Virus record (IMG/VR): IMGVR_UViG_3300010399_000080
Location: 1 to 22,477 of that record
Length of the DNA: 22,477 bases
From: a virus
Strand: one strand, 5' to 3'
Part shown: positions 15,791 to 20,743 of the stretch, piece by piece
How the letters are laid out: every line of letters begins with the position of its first letter
Position numbering within the stretch: the stretch's first letter is position 1
Translations under genes and position numbers: made by a program
The notes under the pieces: generated by a model
Databases searched by the model: none
The model's input: only the letters and a program-made list of their open reading frames with translations
What the model was told of the DNA's origin: nothing

Positions 15791-15798
15791 TAGAACAT

Positions 15799-15865
15799 AT
15801 AGATACGTCGAGCCTTCGACTCGACTCGGCTCTCGCGGTCGCTCGCTCGTTCGACGTATATCTAT
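15799..15865. repeat. Long inverted repeat around a TCG-rich core
   Basis: The left arm at 15799-15811 (ATAGATACGTCGA) pairs with the right arm at 15851-15865 (TCGACGTATATCTAT) apart from a 2-base bulge. The 39-base centre is TCG/CTCG-rich and itself contains GAGCC/GGCTC arms. It could form a cruciform or a transcript stem-loop. Confidence 0.55.
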
Positions 15866-15982
15866 CCGGCGATTAGTCTTAAGAGGACCCTCGCGGTTGG
15901 CATAGGGTCCAGTTTTCCGGTGTCTCGGGGTCTGGTATTTCCTACGCGCACCGATGGCGGGTCGTAGGGGGCCTCGGTGGCC

Positions 15983-16215
15983 CCGGCACAGACGCGCGGG
16001 CGGGCGCACGCATAATGCGCGCACGCGGGCGCAGGCTTGGACCGCGCACACGCGCCCGTGATTCGCGCAACGCACACACGCGCAATGGGATACGCGCGCG
16101 GTTCACAGCGCACGCGAGGGTCCCAGCCGTGCAAATCGCACTGGAGTGCATTGCAAAACGCAGTTCTCCCACTAGTAGTATACCACACGCGCACGCGTAA
16201 ATCGCGCACGCGCGT
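15983..16215. repeat. CpG-rich alternating purine-pyrimidine tract
   Basis: The tract consists of many short runs such as GCGCACACGCGC and ACGCACACACGCGC, interrupted by a few non-alternating bases. Such runs can adopt left-handed Z-DNA under negative supercoiling. Frames through it give low-complexity Arg/Ala-rich peptides, unlike proteins. Confidence 0.55.
16009..16019. promoter_or_regulatory. Dyad CGCAT-A-ATGCG
   Basis: Five-base arms flank a single central A. The core GCATAATGC is identical to the core of the dyad that overlaps the -10 box at 16504-16516, so both may bind the same regulator. Confidence 0.35.
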
Positions 16216-16255
16216 GTTAAATCTTCGCGCGCGATGTTAAATCTCGCGATAGGGC
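16196..16255. repeat. Three iteron-like direct repeats, 20-bp period
   Basis: Copies begin at 16196 (CGTAAATC), 16216 (GTTAAATC) and 16236 (GTTAAATC), exactly 20 bases apart. Each is followed by a CG-rich 12-base segment (GCGCACGCGCGT, TTCGCGCGCGAT, TCGCGATAGGGC). Near-two-turn phasing fits cooperative binding of an initiator or regulator on one face of the DNA. Confidence 0.55.
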
Positions 16256-16305
16256 AAAATCACCCAAGGGGGATTGCAGAATGCAAGAATCAGGCATGCA
16301 TCTTG

Positions 16306-16347
16306 CACTGGTCAAAATCTGACCAGCACTGGTCAGAAACTGACCAC
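16306..16347. promoter_or_regulatory. Tandem operator-like dyads TGGTCA-N5-TGACCA
   Basis: Two 21-bp units abut, at 16306-16326 and 16327-16347. In each, TGGTCA (16309-16314; 16330-16335) faces TGACCA (16320-16325; 16341-16346) across five bases. The arms are perfect and CAC precedes each. A weaker third half-site, CACTGGCAC, follows. It lies about 135 bases before the rightward -35 box, so it may be a repressor/activator site or part of an origin. Confidence 0.65.
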
Positions 16348-16386
16348 TCACTGGCACGGACCTTGCTCGCGCACGTGCGCATACGT

Positions 16387-16404
16387 GGAGACGCGCGCGT
16401 CTCC
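16387..16404. repeat. 18-bp perfect palindrome
   Basis: GGAGACGCGCGCGTCTCC reads identically on both strands, with no spacer. It lies between the tandem dyads and the rightward promoter and could be a dimeric-protein site. As RNA it would form a hairpin only with a short central loop. Confidence 0.6.
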
Positions 16405-16482
16405 GAGCCTTGCGTCGAACGCACCTGCACACGCTCACGCGTTCCGCAGCGCGCGCAATCGCACGCGCGCACGCGGTTCTAC

Positions 16483-16512
16483 TTGACTCGCACCCTCGGC
16501 ATCGTGCATAAT
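16483..16512 (+). promoter_or_regulatory. Sigma70-like rightward promoter
   Basis: TTGACT at 16483-16488 and CATAAT at 16507-16512 are separated by 18 bases, a close match to the sigma70 consensus in otherwise GC-rich DNA. Transcription would begin near 16518-16520. It would read through the structured segment into the rightward genes, because no terminator is evident before 17334. Confidence 0.6.
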
Positions 16513-16523
16513 GCACCTAGTGC
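16504..16523. promoter_or_regulatory. Operator-like dyads overlapping the -10 box and start site
   Basis: GTGCAT at 16504-16509 faces ATGCAC at 16511-16516 around one A, covering the -10 box. GCAC at 16513-16516 also faces GTGC at 16520-16523. A protein bound here would block polymerase, so repression of the rightward operon is plausible. Confidence 0.5.
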
Positions 16524-16670
16524 AATGCGATTCTGCAATGAAAATCGTGAGAGTCGGTTATCGCATCGTTGTGCCGCAACAAGTTAGCCGATTGGCACGG
16601 CCAGTGCACAGTGTATCCGCCGTCGAGGGAACGGCAGGCGGACAGGACAGGACGGACCCGCAAAGCCGAA

Positions 16671-16711
16671 TATGCACAGTGCTAGGCGCACGGTCCCCTT
16701 GGGGATGCATA
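16671..16711 (+). ncRNA. Three-way-junction-like element A
   Basis: The outer stem TATGCA (16671-16676) pairs with TGCATA (16706-16711). Inside are hairpin GTGC/GCAC (16679-16682, 16688-16691) and hairpin TCCC-CTTG-GGGA (16694-16705), which directly abuts the outer stem and could stack on it. The CTTG loop is a known stable tetraloop type. Confidence 0.45.
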
Positions 16712-16757
16712 GGCGGACGGACAGCACAACGGAACGTAGGCGGCCGAGAGACAGGCA

Positions 16758-16793
16758 CGCGAAACGACCACGGTGTACCGTGGAAACGACGCG
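16758..16793 (+). repeat. Symmetric hairpin with mirrored AAACGA internal loop
   Basis: CGCG at 16758-16761 pairs with CGCG at 16790-16793, and CCACGG with CCGTGG closes a TGTA loop. The two strands of the internal loop are both AAACGA (16762-16767 and 16784-16789). The 12-base core ACGGTGTACCGT recurs in inverse orientation at 17040-17051. Confidence 0.45.
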
Positions 16794-17030
16794 ACGAGCC
16801 CCGCACCCCTACGGATGCGTAAGCATACCTTGTGCCGAGACATAGGGAAGCACGGCCACGCAAAAGCGTGGGCGATTGCTCGGAGCGTAACGGCCAGTCC
16901 CTAGCGTGGGACGTGCGTTCAAGTGCCCCAAGCCGTTCAAACTGCGCGGAGTGTGTATCCTCGCCAGTGTATCACGGTACAGTGCAGAACGCACCTATTT
17001 GCGCCAATGTTAGCCCCGAGCCCCAAGCGA

Positions 17031-17061
17031 GCAAAATGCACGGTACACCGTCCCATTTTGC
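17031..17061 (+). repeat. Long hairpin GCAAAATG/CATTTTGC
   Basis: Eight perfect pairs (17031-17038 with 17054-17061) are followed by a small asymmetric bulge and ACGG/CCGT around a TACA loop (17040-17051). No T-run follows, so it is not a typical intrinsic terminator. Confidence 0.5.
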
Positions 17062-17241
17062 CGATTAAACCCCCAGCGTAAGGCGAGCGGAGCGGTTGCG
17101 CCGTATAACCCACCAAAAGGCTCGCACTAGTGCACGTGACCCGCAAGGGACGAGACTGTGCAAAGTGCGTGAGGCGCTTCCAGCGGGAGTACCATCCCCG
17201 CGCAGCGATGACCGGCTGACACCTACGATGCACAGGGGGAA

Positions 17242-17297
17242 CCGCTGTAGCGTGCTGCAACAGCACGCCCGAAGAGCGCGAAAGCGCGAAACAGCGG
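17242..17297 (+). ncRNA. Three-way junction B just upstream of the rightward operon
   Basis: Outer stem CCGCTGT (17242-17248) pairs perfectly with ACAGCGG (17291-17297). It encloses GCGTGCTG-CAA-CAGCACGC (17250-17268, eight pairs) and GCGC-GAAA-GCGC (17276-17287, a GNRA tetraloop). This compact 56-base fold ends 36 bases before the first rightward start codon. Confidence 0.55.
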
Positions 17298-17303
17298 CAG
17301 TAC

Positions 17304-17336
17304 CATGCCCGAACGGCGAAAGGACGGTACGGCATG
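17304..17336 (+). promoter_or_regulatory. Stem that could sequester the first start codon
   Basis: CATGCC (17304-17309) is complementary to GGCATG (17331-17336), which includes the ATG at 17334. The AAAGGA ribosome binding site lies in the loop. An alternative pairing is GTACC (17300-17304) with GGTAC (17326-17330), so two exclusive states are possible. Confidence 0.4.
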
Positions 17337-17528
17337 AAATCCGTCAACTGCGAGCCCCATTGGCCCAATCTGCAAGCCTTTTTTGAGCAGGCAGCACGCG
17401 ACTCGCGAGGGGCCAAGCGTGCCATGTTCCAGAAGAAGGCGGACGAAATCAAAGCGTATCTCTCCGCCCACCCCGCGTGCCCGACGTGTGGCCGCGTGCA
17501 GCGTACCGGCTGCTGCGAAAGCGAGTGA
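17334..17528 (+). CDS. Small zinc-finger-like protein, 64 aa
   Basis: This is the first gene of the rightward operon. ATG 17334 follows AAAGGA. The protein begins with a helical region (NLQAFFEQAARDSRGAKRAMFQKKADEIKAYL) and ends with CPTCGRVQRTGCC, a CxxC...CC pattern that may bind one zinc ion. It lies four bases before the next gene. Small proteins with a single Cys-rich end are common in phage early regions; the function is unknown. Confidence 0.65.
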   Translation: MKSVNCEPHWPNLQAFFEQAARDSRGAKRAMFQKKADEIKAYLSAHPACPTCGRVQRTGCCESE

Positions 17529-17532
17529 CGCC

Positions 17533-17724
17533 ATGACCCGGAAGGACTATGTCCTACTCGCCCGTGCCCTGCGTGGTACCCAACCCAACCGCGCCGAGTA
17601 CATTGGCCCCGAAGGGCGCGCATGGCTCGCATGCGTCTACGCTATCTCGCTTACCCTTGCGCGAGACAATCCCCGATTCGAGCGTGACACGTTCCACGCT
17701 GCGTGCGGAGTGGATGCAATATGA
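17533..17724 (+). CDS. Small conserved phage-type protein, 63 aa
   Basis: The start is ATG 17533 and the stop overlaps the next start as ATGA. The pattern MTRKDYVLLARALR near the N-terminus and DNPRFERDTFHAACGV at the C-terminus matches, as I recall, a widespread small phage and prophage protein family of unknown function. It is predicted to be helical. Nothing points to an enzyme. Confidence 0.75.
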   Translation: MTRKDYVLLARALRGTQPNRAEYIGPEGRAWLACVYAISLTLARDNPRFERDTFHAACGVDAI

Positions 17725-18422
17725 ACCTACTCGCAATCTCTCACGACGCCAAAACCGTCAAAGGCGAAGCGCGCGGCTACCTGACGGGCATCCTGTATCT
17801 TGTGCCCTCGGACGGTAGCGGACTAGGCAACCTGTGTCCGCACGCAAGCGCAGGCTGTCGCGCTGCGTGCCTGTTCACGGCCGGACGCGGTGTCATGAAG
17901 CCCGTCCGCGAAGGGCGCATGCGCAAGACGCGACTCTTTTTCGACGACGCAATCGCATTCGTCGAAATGCTTGCGGACGATATCCGCAGGCTCGAAAAGC
18001 GTGCCGCGAAGCGCAACCTGATACCATGCGTGCGACTCAACGGCACGTCCGATATCCCTTGGGAACGCATGAAAGGCCGGCTCGGCTTCACGCTCCCGCA
18101 GATGTTCCCGCACGTCCAGTTTTACGACTACACCAAGCGCCCGAACCGCATGAACATGCCCCCAAACTACCACCTGACATTCTCCCTGTCAGAAACCAAC
18201 CGCGTGTGGGCAATGGCCGAGCTAGCACGTGGTCGAAACGTCGCGGTCGTATTCGCGACACGCAAGGGCCAACCGCTGCCCGAGACGTGGAACGGCTTCC
18301 CCGTTATCGACGGCGACCTGTCTGACCTGCGGTTCCTCGATGCCAAGAGCGTCATCGTGGGACTGCGTGCGAAGGGCCGCGCGAAGGGTGAATCGAGCGG
18401 CTTCGTGGAGGCTGCGGCATGA
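17721..18422 (+). CDS. Gp88-like protein, 233 aa
   Basis: The ATG at 17721 overlaps the upstream stop. Residues 20-58 read as a Gp88-type opening: YLTGILYLVPSDGSGLGNLC, followed by CPHASAGCRAAC and TAGRG. Conserved cysteines are at 39, 46 and 50. Next comes RKTRLFFDD, and later RLNGTSDIPWE and FYDYTKRP. Gp88 proteins are widespread in phages; the function is not established as far as I know. The three closely spaced cysteines suggest a metal or iron-sulfur site, but the spacing is not the classical radical-SAM CxxxCxxC. The length suits the family. It is translationally coupled on both sides. Confidence 0.85.
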   Translation: MNLLAISHDAKTVKGEARGYLTGILYLVPSDGSGLGNLCPHASAGCRAACLFTAGRGVMKPVREGRMRKTRLFFDDAIAFVEMLADDIRRLEKRAAKRNLIPCVRLNGTSDIPWERMKGRLGFTLPQMFPHVQFYDYTKRPNRMNMPPNYHLTFSLSETNRVWAMAELARGRNVAVVFATRKGQPLPETWNGFPVIDGDLSDLRFLDAKSVIVGLRAKGRAKGESSGFVEAAA

Positions 18423-18547
18423 ACTGGAAAATCACTCAAGTCGCCGAGCACGAATGGGAAATCCGCTTCGGCAATACCGTACACTTCGCGCAGTCTGCGG
18501 CCGGTGCGGTCGAACTACTCCGCGCGCTTCATGATGGAGGGTTCTGA
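18419..18547 (+). CDS. Very small hypothetical protein, 42 aa
   Basis: ATG 18419 overlaps the Gp88-like stop (ATGA) and its TGA shares a base with the next ATG (TGATG), a strong sign of real coupled coding. The sequence has beta-like EWEIRFGNTVHFAQS followed by a helix AAGAVELLRALHDGG, resembling a small two-strand-plus-helix domain. No family is recognised. Confidence 0.6.
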   Translation: MNWKITQVAEHEWEIRFGNTVHFAQSAAGAVELLRALHDGGF

Positions 18548-18855
18548 TGGCCCCGACTCGCCGCTACATGTCCACCGCTGCTCGCGTGGCAGAGCAGAAG
18601 CGCATGTGCCCACAGTTTTACTGCACGCACAAGACGTGCCTGTGGCGCACGAAACACGTGGACGGGCGCGTGACTCCATGTCCACGCCACCCCGTGCTGT
18701 TCGCTGGGCGCTGCGAGTGCTACAAGGGCCACAACAGCAGCATCGGACGTTGCAACGTCCGCGAAGTGTCGCGCCTCAAGCGCGAGAGTGACACGCCCGG
18801 CACGCCCGTGCTGTGCGAACGCTGTGAACGCGAATGTCGAAAGGAACCCGCGTGA
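18547..18855 (+). CDS. Cys-rich probable zinc-binding protein, 102 aa
   Basis: The start ATG 18547 couples to the previous stop, and the end overlaps the next start as GTGA. It has ten cysteines and several histidines. They fall in three groups: CPQFYC with CLW, CPRHP with CEC, and CERCEREC near the end. The C-terminal GRCNVREVSRLKRES with TPGTPVLCERC recalls a small zinc-binding module seen in other phage proteins. The function is unknown; RNA, DNA or protein binding are all possible. Confidence 0.7.
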   Translation: MAPTRRYMSTAARVAEQKRMCPQFYCTHKTCLWRTKHVDGRVTPCPRHPVLFAGRCECYKGHNSSIGRCNVREVSRLKRESDTPGTPVLCERCERECRKEPA

Positions 18856-19025
18856 TTCAGCCCTCGGTCGTGAGCGGATACGTGCAGCGCATGCGCAAGG
18901 CAACCGCGAGGGTCCAGCCCACGCACAAGGTCATCCCCGCAATCCCGAGCAGCAACGTCCACTGCGACAGCGAGACCTACGCTGCTCGCAAGTTCCTGTC
19001 CACACTCATTCGGAGGCCCAAGTGA
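18852..19025 (+). CDS. Small basic protein, 57 aa
   Basis: I prefer GTG 18852, which has AAAGGA upstream and overlaps the previous stop by four bases (GTGA), over an upstream ATG inside the previous gene. The protein is basic (VQRMRKATARVQPTHK; LIRRPK at the end), with one cysteine. It overlaps the DUF932-like gene start by four bases. No family is recognised. Confidence 0.55.
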   Translation: MIQPSVVSGYVQRMRKATARVQPTHKVIPAIPSSNVHCDSETYAARKFLSTLIRRPK

Positions 19026-20155
19026 CAGTCCTCAATCAAGCGCACAAGCAGTGGGCAACCCGCCCAGCGGACGAACGGTTCCGCACGCTCGGCGACCTAC
19101 GCAACGCGGTGTTGCGTCGGCGTCAGCGTTCCACCGACGGCATGCTGGCCATGCGTGACGTGACGCTCCGTGTGAACGGCACGCTCACTGCGCATGGTGC
19201 TGCTGGCGGTGTCGCATCGTTCACACACTGGTCTGCTGGCCAGTTGTGCAACAAGCTGGGCGTGCCGCGTGACCTGCTGGCCAAGCTGTCCCCCAGCATC
19301 GGCAGCGACGTGCTGAACGACCGCCTGCACAAGGCAATCGACGAGGGCGACGTGGACGCACGGCAGCGCGTGCTGCTCACGTCCGACGACGATGGTGGTC
19401 GCACACTCCGAGCCCTGCACGGCGAGTCGTACGGTCGCCTGTGGGACTACGACCTCGCGAACACGCTGGCCGAGTATCTGCCGCCCGGCTGGCGCAATCC
19501 TGTGGCGTACGAAGGCGGCCAGTGGGGCGCACAGTTAGTGCCCAGCGGCCTGTACGCTGGTGACCGCGACATGTTCGCGTTCTTCATCGACAGGGGTGAC
19601 GCGCTCGACAACCCCTCGTTCGACGTGGACGGCGAGCAGTTCAATCGTGGGTTCTTCGCGTGGAACAGCGAGACCGGCGCGAAGTCCTTCGGCTACACCA
19701 CGTTCATGTTCGACCGCGCCTGCGGCAACCACTACGTGTGGGGAGCGAAGGAAGTGAACACGTTCCGCACCCGGCACGCTGGCCGTGGCCCGCAGCGTGC
19801 ACTGCACACGTTCCGCAGGTTCCTCGAAACGCTCAACACCATGAACGATGTGAGCGGGTTCGTGGCAGCGGTGCGTGCAGCGAAGGCCGACATGGCGGTG
19901 CCCATCACGGGCACGACGAGTGCGGCCAAGCTGGAAACTCTGGACCTCGCGTACAAGGCGTTCAAGGGCACGTTCACGCAGTCGCAGGTGACGCTGGCCC
20001 TCGACGCGATGTTGCGCGAAGAGAAGAACGTCACGGGTTCGCGGTACGACTGGCTCGCCGGATTCACGGCGGTCGCTCGTGGCCTCACGAACGCGGACGA
20101 GCGCAGCAAGATGGAGACGGACGCCAGCAACCTCCTGCTGGTGCCCGTCAAGTAA
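19022..20155 (+). CDS. DUF932-like protein, 377 aa
   Basis: I use GTG 19022, with GGAG upstream and a four-base overlap with the preceding stop. The protein shows the layout of DUF932 (phage/plasmid-like TIGR03299-type) proteins as I recall it: an N-terminal region with FTHWSAGQLCNKLGVPRDLL, then LRALHGESYGRLWDYDLANT, then MFAFFIDRG, FNRGFFAWNSETGAKSFGYT and FDRACGNHYVWG, then a helical C-terminus. These proteins are common in phages and plasmids and their role is unclear. A minus-strand open frame of 595 codons runs opposite part of it but has no protein-like composition. Confidence 0.82.
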   Translation: MTVLNQAHKQWATRPADERFRTLGDLRNAVLRRRQRSTDGMLAMRDVTLRVNGTLTAHGAAGGVASFTHWSAGQLCNKLGVPRDLLAKLSPSIGSDVLNDRLHKAIDEGDVDARQRVLLTSDDDGGRTLRALHGESYGRLWDYDLANTLAEYLPPGWRNPVAYEGGQWGAQLVPSGLYAGDRDMFAFFIDRGDALDNPSFDVDGEQFNRGFFAWNSETGAKSFGYTTFMFDRACGNHYVWGAKEVNTFRTRHAGRGPQRALHTFRRFLETLNTMNDVSGFVAAVRAAKADMAVPITGTTSAAKLETLDLAYKAFKGTFTQSQVTLALDAMLREEKNVTGSRYDWLAGFTAVARGLTNADERSKMETDASNLLLVPVK

Positions 20156-20392
20156 GGGCATGTTAGGCTGCCTCACGGCCCGGACAACGGACCACCGTGG
20201 CAGGAACAACAGCACACCATGCCCGTAAACAACGGCCGCACCCGGTTCGACTCCGGGCGATGCTAGCATCGGGAGTGGCATGCCTGCGGCCGTTACAACG
20301 TGGGAAGATGCGCAATCAACGGGGCGCATCAAGCGGAGAGGTTGGATTGAGGTTCCGTCTCCGCACCTAACTTCCAATCGAAAGGAGCAAAC
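20156..20392 (+). ncRNA. Candidate structured intergenic RNA with a T-arm-like hairpin
   Basis: This 237-base gap is the only large one in the rightward operon. Perfect stems are GGGCATG/CATGCCC (20156-20162, 20218-20224), AACGGCCGCA/TGCGGCCGTT (20231-20240, 20285-20294), GATGCGC/GCGCATC (20307-20313, 20324-20330) and GCGGAGA/TCTCCGC (20333-20339, 20358-20364). Inside the ten-pair stem, CCCGG-TTCGACT-CCGGG (20241-20257) matches a tRNA T-arm exactly in stem length and loop consensus. It is followed without a linker by the palindrome CGATGCTAGCATCG (20258-20271). Inside the first stem, CTGC/GCAG and CACGG/CCGTG can also pair. A complete tRNA is absent. It could be a small RNA, an mRNA processing or protective element, or DNA recombination site. 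Confidence 0.5.
20375..20387 (+). promoter_or_regulatory. Ribosome binding site in a repeated 13-mer
   Basis: CAATCGAAAGGAG precedes ATG 20393 by five bases. The same 13 bases occur at 21666-21678 before ATG 21687. A similar GAAAGGAG precedes ATG 20939. These strong sites probably set high translation for the genes that follow. Confidence 0.65.
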
Positions 20393-20743
20393 ATGTACCC
20401 CGAGGCCACGACACGCCAGAAGTTCCACACCGCTGTCGCGAAGCTGGAGTACGCGATGGAAGAACTCACGCGTGCTTCGGATGCCGCAGTCGCCGCCCGC
20501 AAGGAAGTGGACAAGTTCATCGACACCCTCTGCCCGCTGCCTTCGGGCGAACCTGTGTCGGAGAAGCACAACATCCCCAGCGAGGGCATGTTCTCCGGCA
20601 AGATTGCCCTCATCAAGGCGCTGCGTGACTGCCCCATCGGAACCAATCCCGACACGGGCAAGCCGCGCATCGGCCTGCGTGAGGCGAAGGAGGCGGTCGA
20701 TGCATGGCAGCGTGACCAAGCCCGTCTTCGTCAGCCCTCGTGA
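20393..20743 (+). CDS. Protein with an L7/L12-like C-terminal motif, 116 aa
   Basis: ATG 20393 follows a strong GAAAGGAG. The first 45 residues are a charged helix (likely coiled coil: KFHTAVAKLEYAMEELTRAS). The C-terminal part has KIALIKALRD (70-79) and IGLREAKEAVD (93-103), the two signature helices of the ribosomal L7/L12 C-terminal domain, where K-IKxVRxxTGLGLKEAKxxVE is typical. Here about 12 extra residues (DCPIGTNPDTGKPR) separate them. In L7/L12 this domain binds translation factors; a phage version could bind such factors, but similarity alone does not show it. The stop overlaps the next GTG. Confidence 0.75.
   Translation: MYPEATTRQKFHTAVAKLEYAMEELTRASDAAVAARKEVDKFIDTLCPLPSGEPVSEKHNIPSEGMFSGKIALIKALRDCPIGTNPDTGKPRIGLREAKEAVDAWQRDQARLRQPS

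Larger units (their letters stand above)
15732..16482. other. Gene-free control region, left half (candidate origin/operator region)
   Basis: No open frame here has a credible ribosome binding site or protein-like composition. The stretch separates leftward from rightward genes. From left to right it holds an AT-rich inverted-repeat patch, a TCG-rich stem-loop, a GC-rich hairpin at 15968-15984, a long CpG-rich tract of alternating purines and pyrimidines, three iteron-like repeats, two tandem dyads and an 18-bp palindrome. This combination resembles origins and early-operator regions, but no initiator gene is visible in the window. A leftward promoter for the late operon must lie here or nearby; I could not identify convincing -35 and -10 boxes. 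Confidence 0.55.
16513..17333 (+). ncRNA. Candidate long structured leader or noncoding RNA
   Basis: This 821-base stretch has no credible gene but many perfect short stems. Examples: GTGCC/GGCAC (16571-16575, 16594-16598), TCCGCC/GGCGGA (16616-16621, 16637-16642), CCACGG/CCGTGG (16768-16773, 16778-16783), CCGAG/CTCGG (16835-16839, 16879-16883) around CCACGC-AAAA-GCGTGG, GTCCC/GGGAC (16897-16901, 16908-16912), GCAAAATG/CATTTTGC (17031-17038, 17054-17061) and GCGAGC/GCTCGC (17083-17088, 17120-17125). GNRA-type loops appear only in the plus-strand reading: GTAA at 16819-16822, GCAA at 17143-17146, GAAA at 17280-17283. A promoter sits directly upstream. It may be a free RNA, comparable in size to large phage-associated RNAs such as GOLLD or ROOL, or a long leader. 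No match to those classes is claimed. Confidence 0.5.

Noticed and set aside
15885-15914. Intrinsic terminator (GGACCC/GGGTCC followed by TTTT)
   Set aside because: The loop is 14 bases, the T-run is only four and slightly displaced, and no rightward gene precedes it.
15862-16209. Minus-strand open frames in the CG-rich tract
   Set aside because: The predicted peptides are Arg/Ala/Cys-rich and low-complexity, reflecting ACGCGC repeats rather than protein selection.
16196-16255. CRISPR-like array
   Set aside because: Only three short repeats with a 20-base period exist and the intervening segments are similar CG-rich sequence, not unique spacers. Better described as iteron-like.
16937-17632. 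231-codon minus-strand open frame across the structured segment
   Set aside because: It runs antisense to two coupled plus-strand genes, has no clear ribosome binding site and no recognisable motif. Not fully excluded, but much weaker than the RNA interpretation.
20231-20271. Possible tRNA gene (TTCGACT loop with five-pair stem)
   Set aside because: Only the T-arm fits. The seven bases after it (CGATGCT) have no matching 5' acceptor strand at the right distance, and no D-arm or anticodon arm folds upstream. Kept as a structured element instead.
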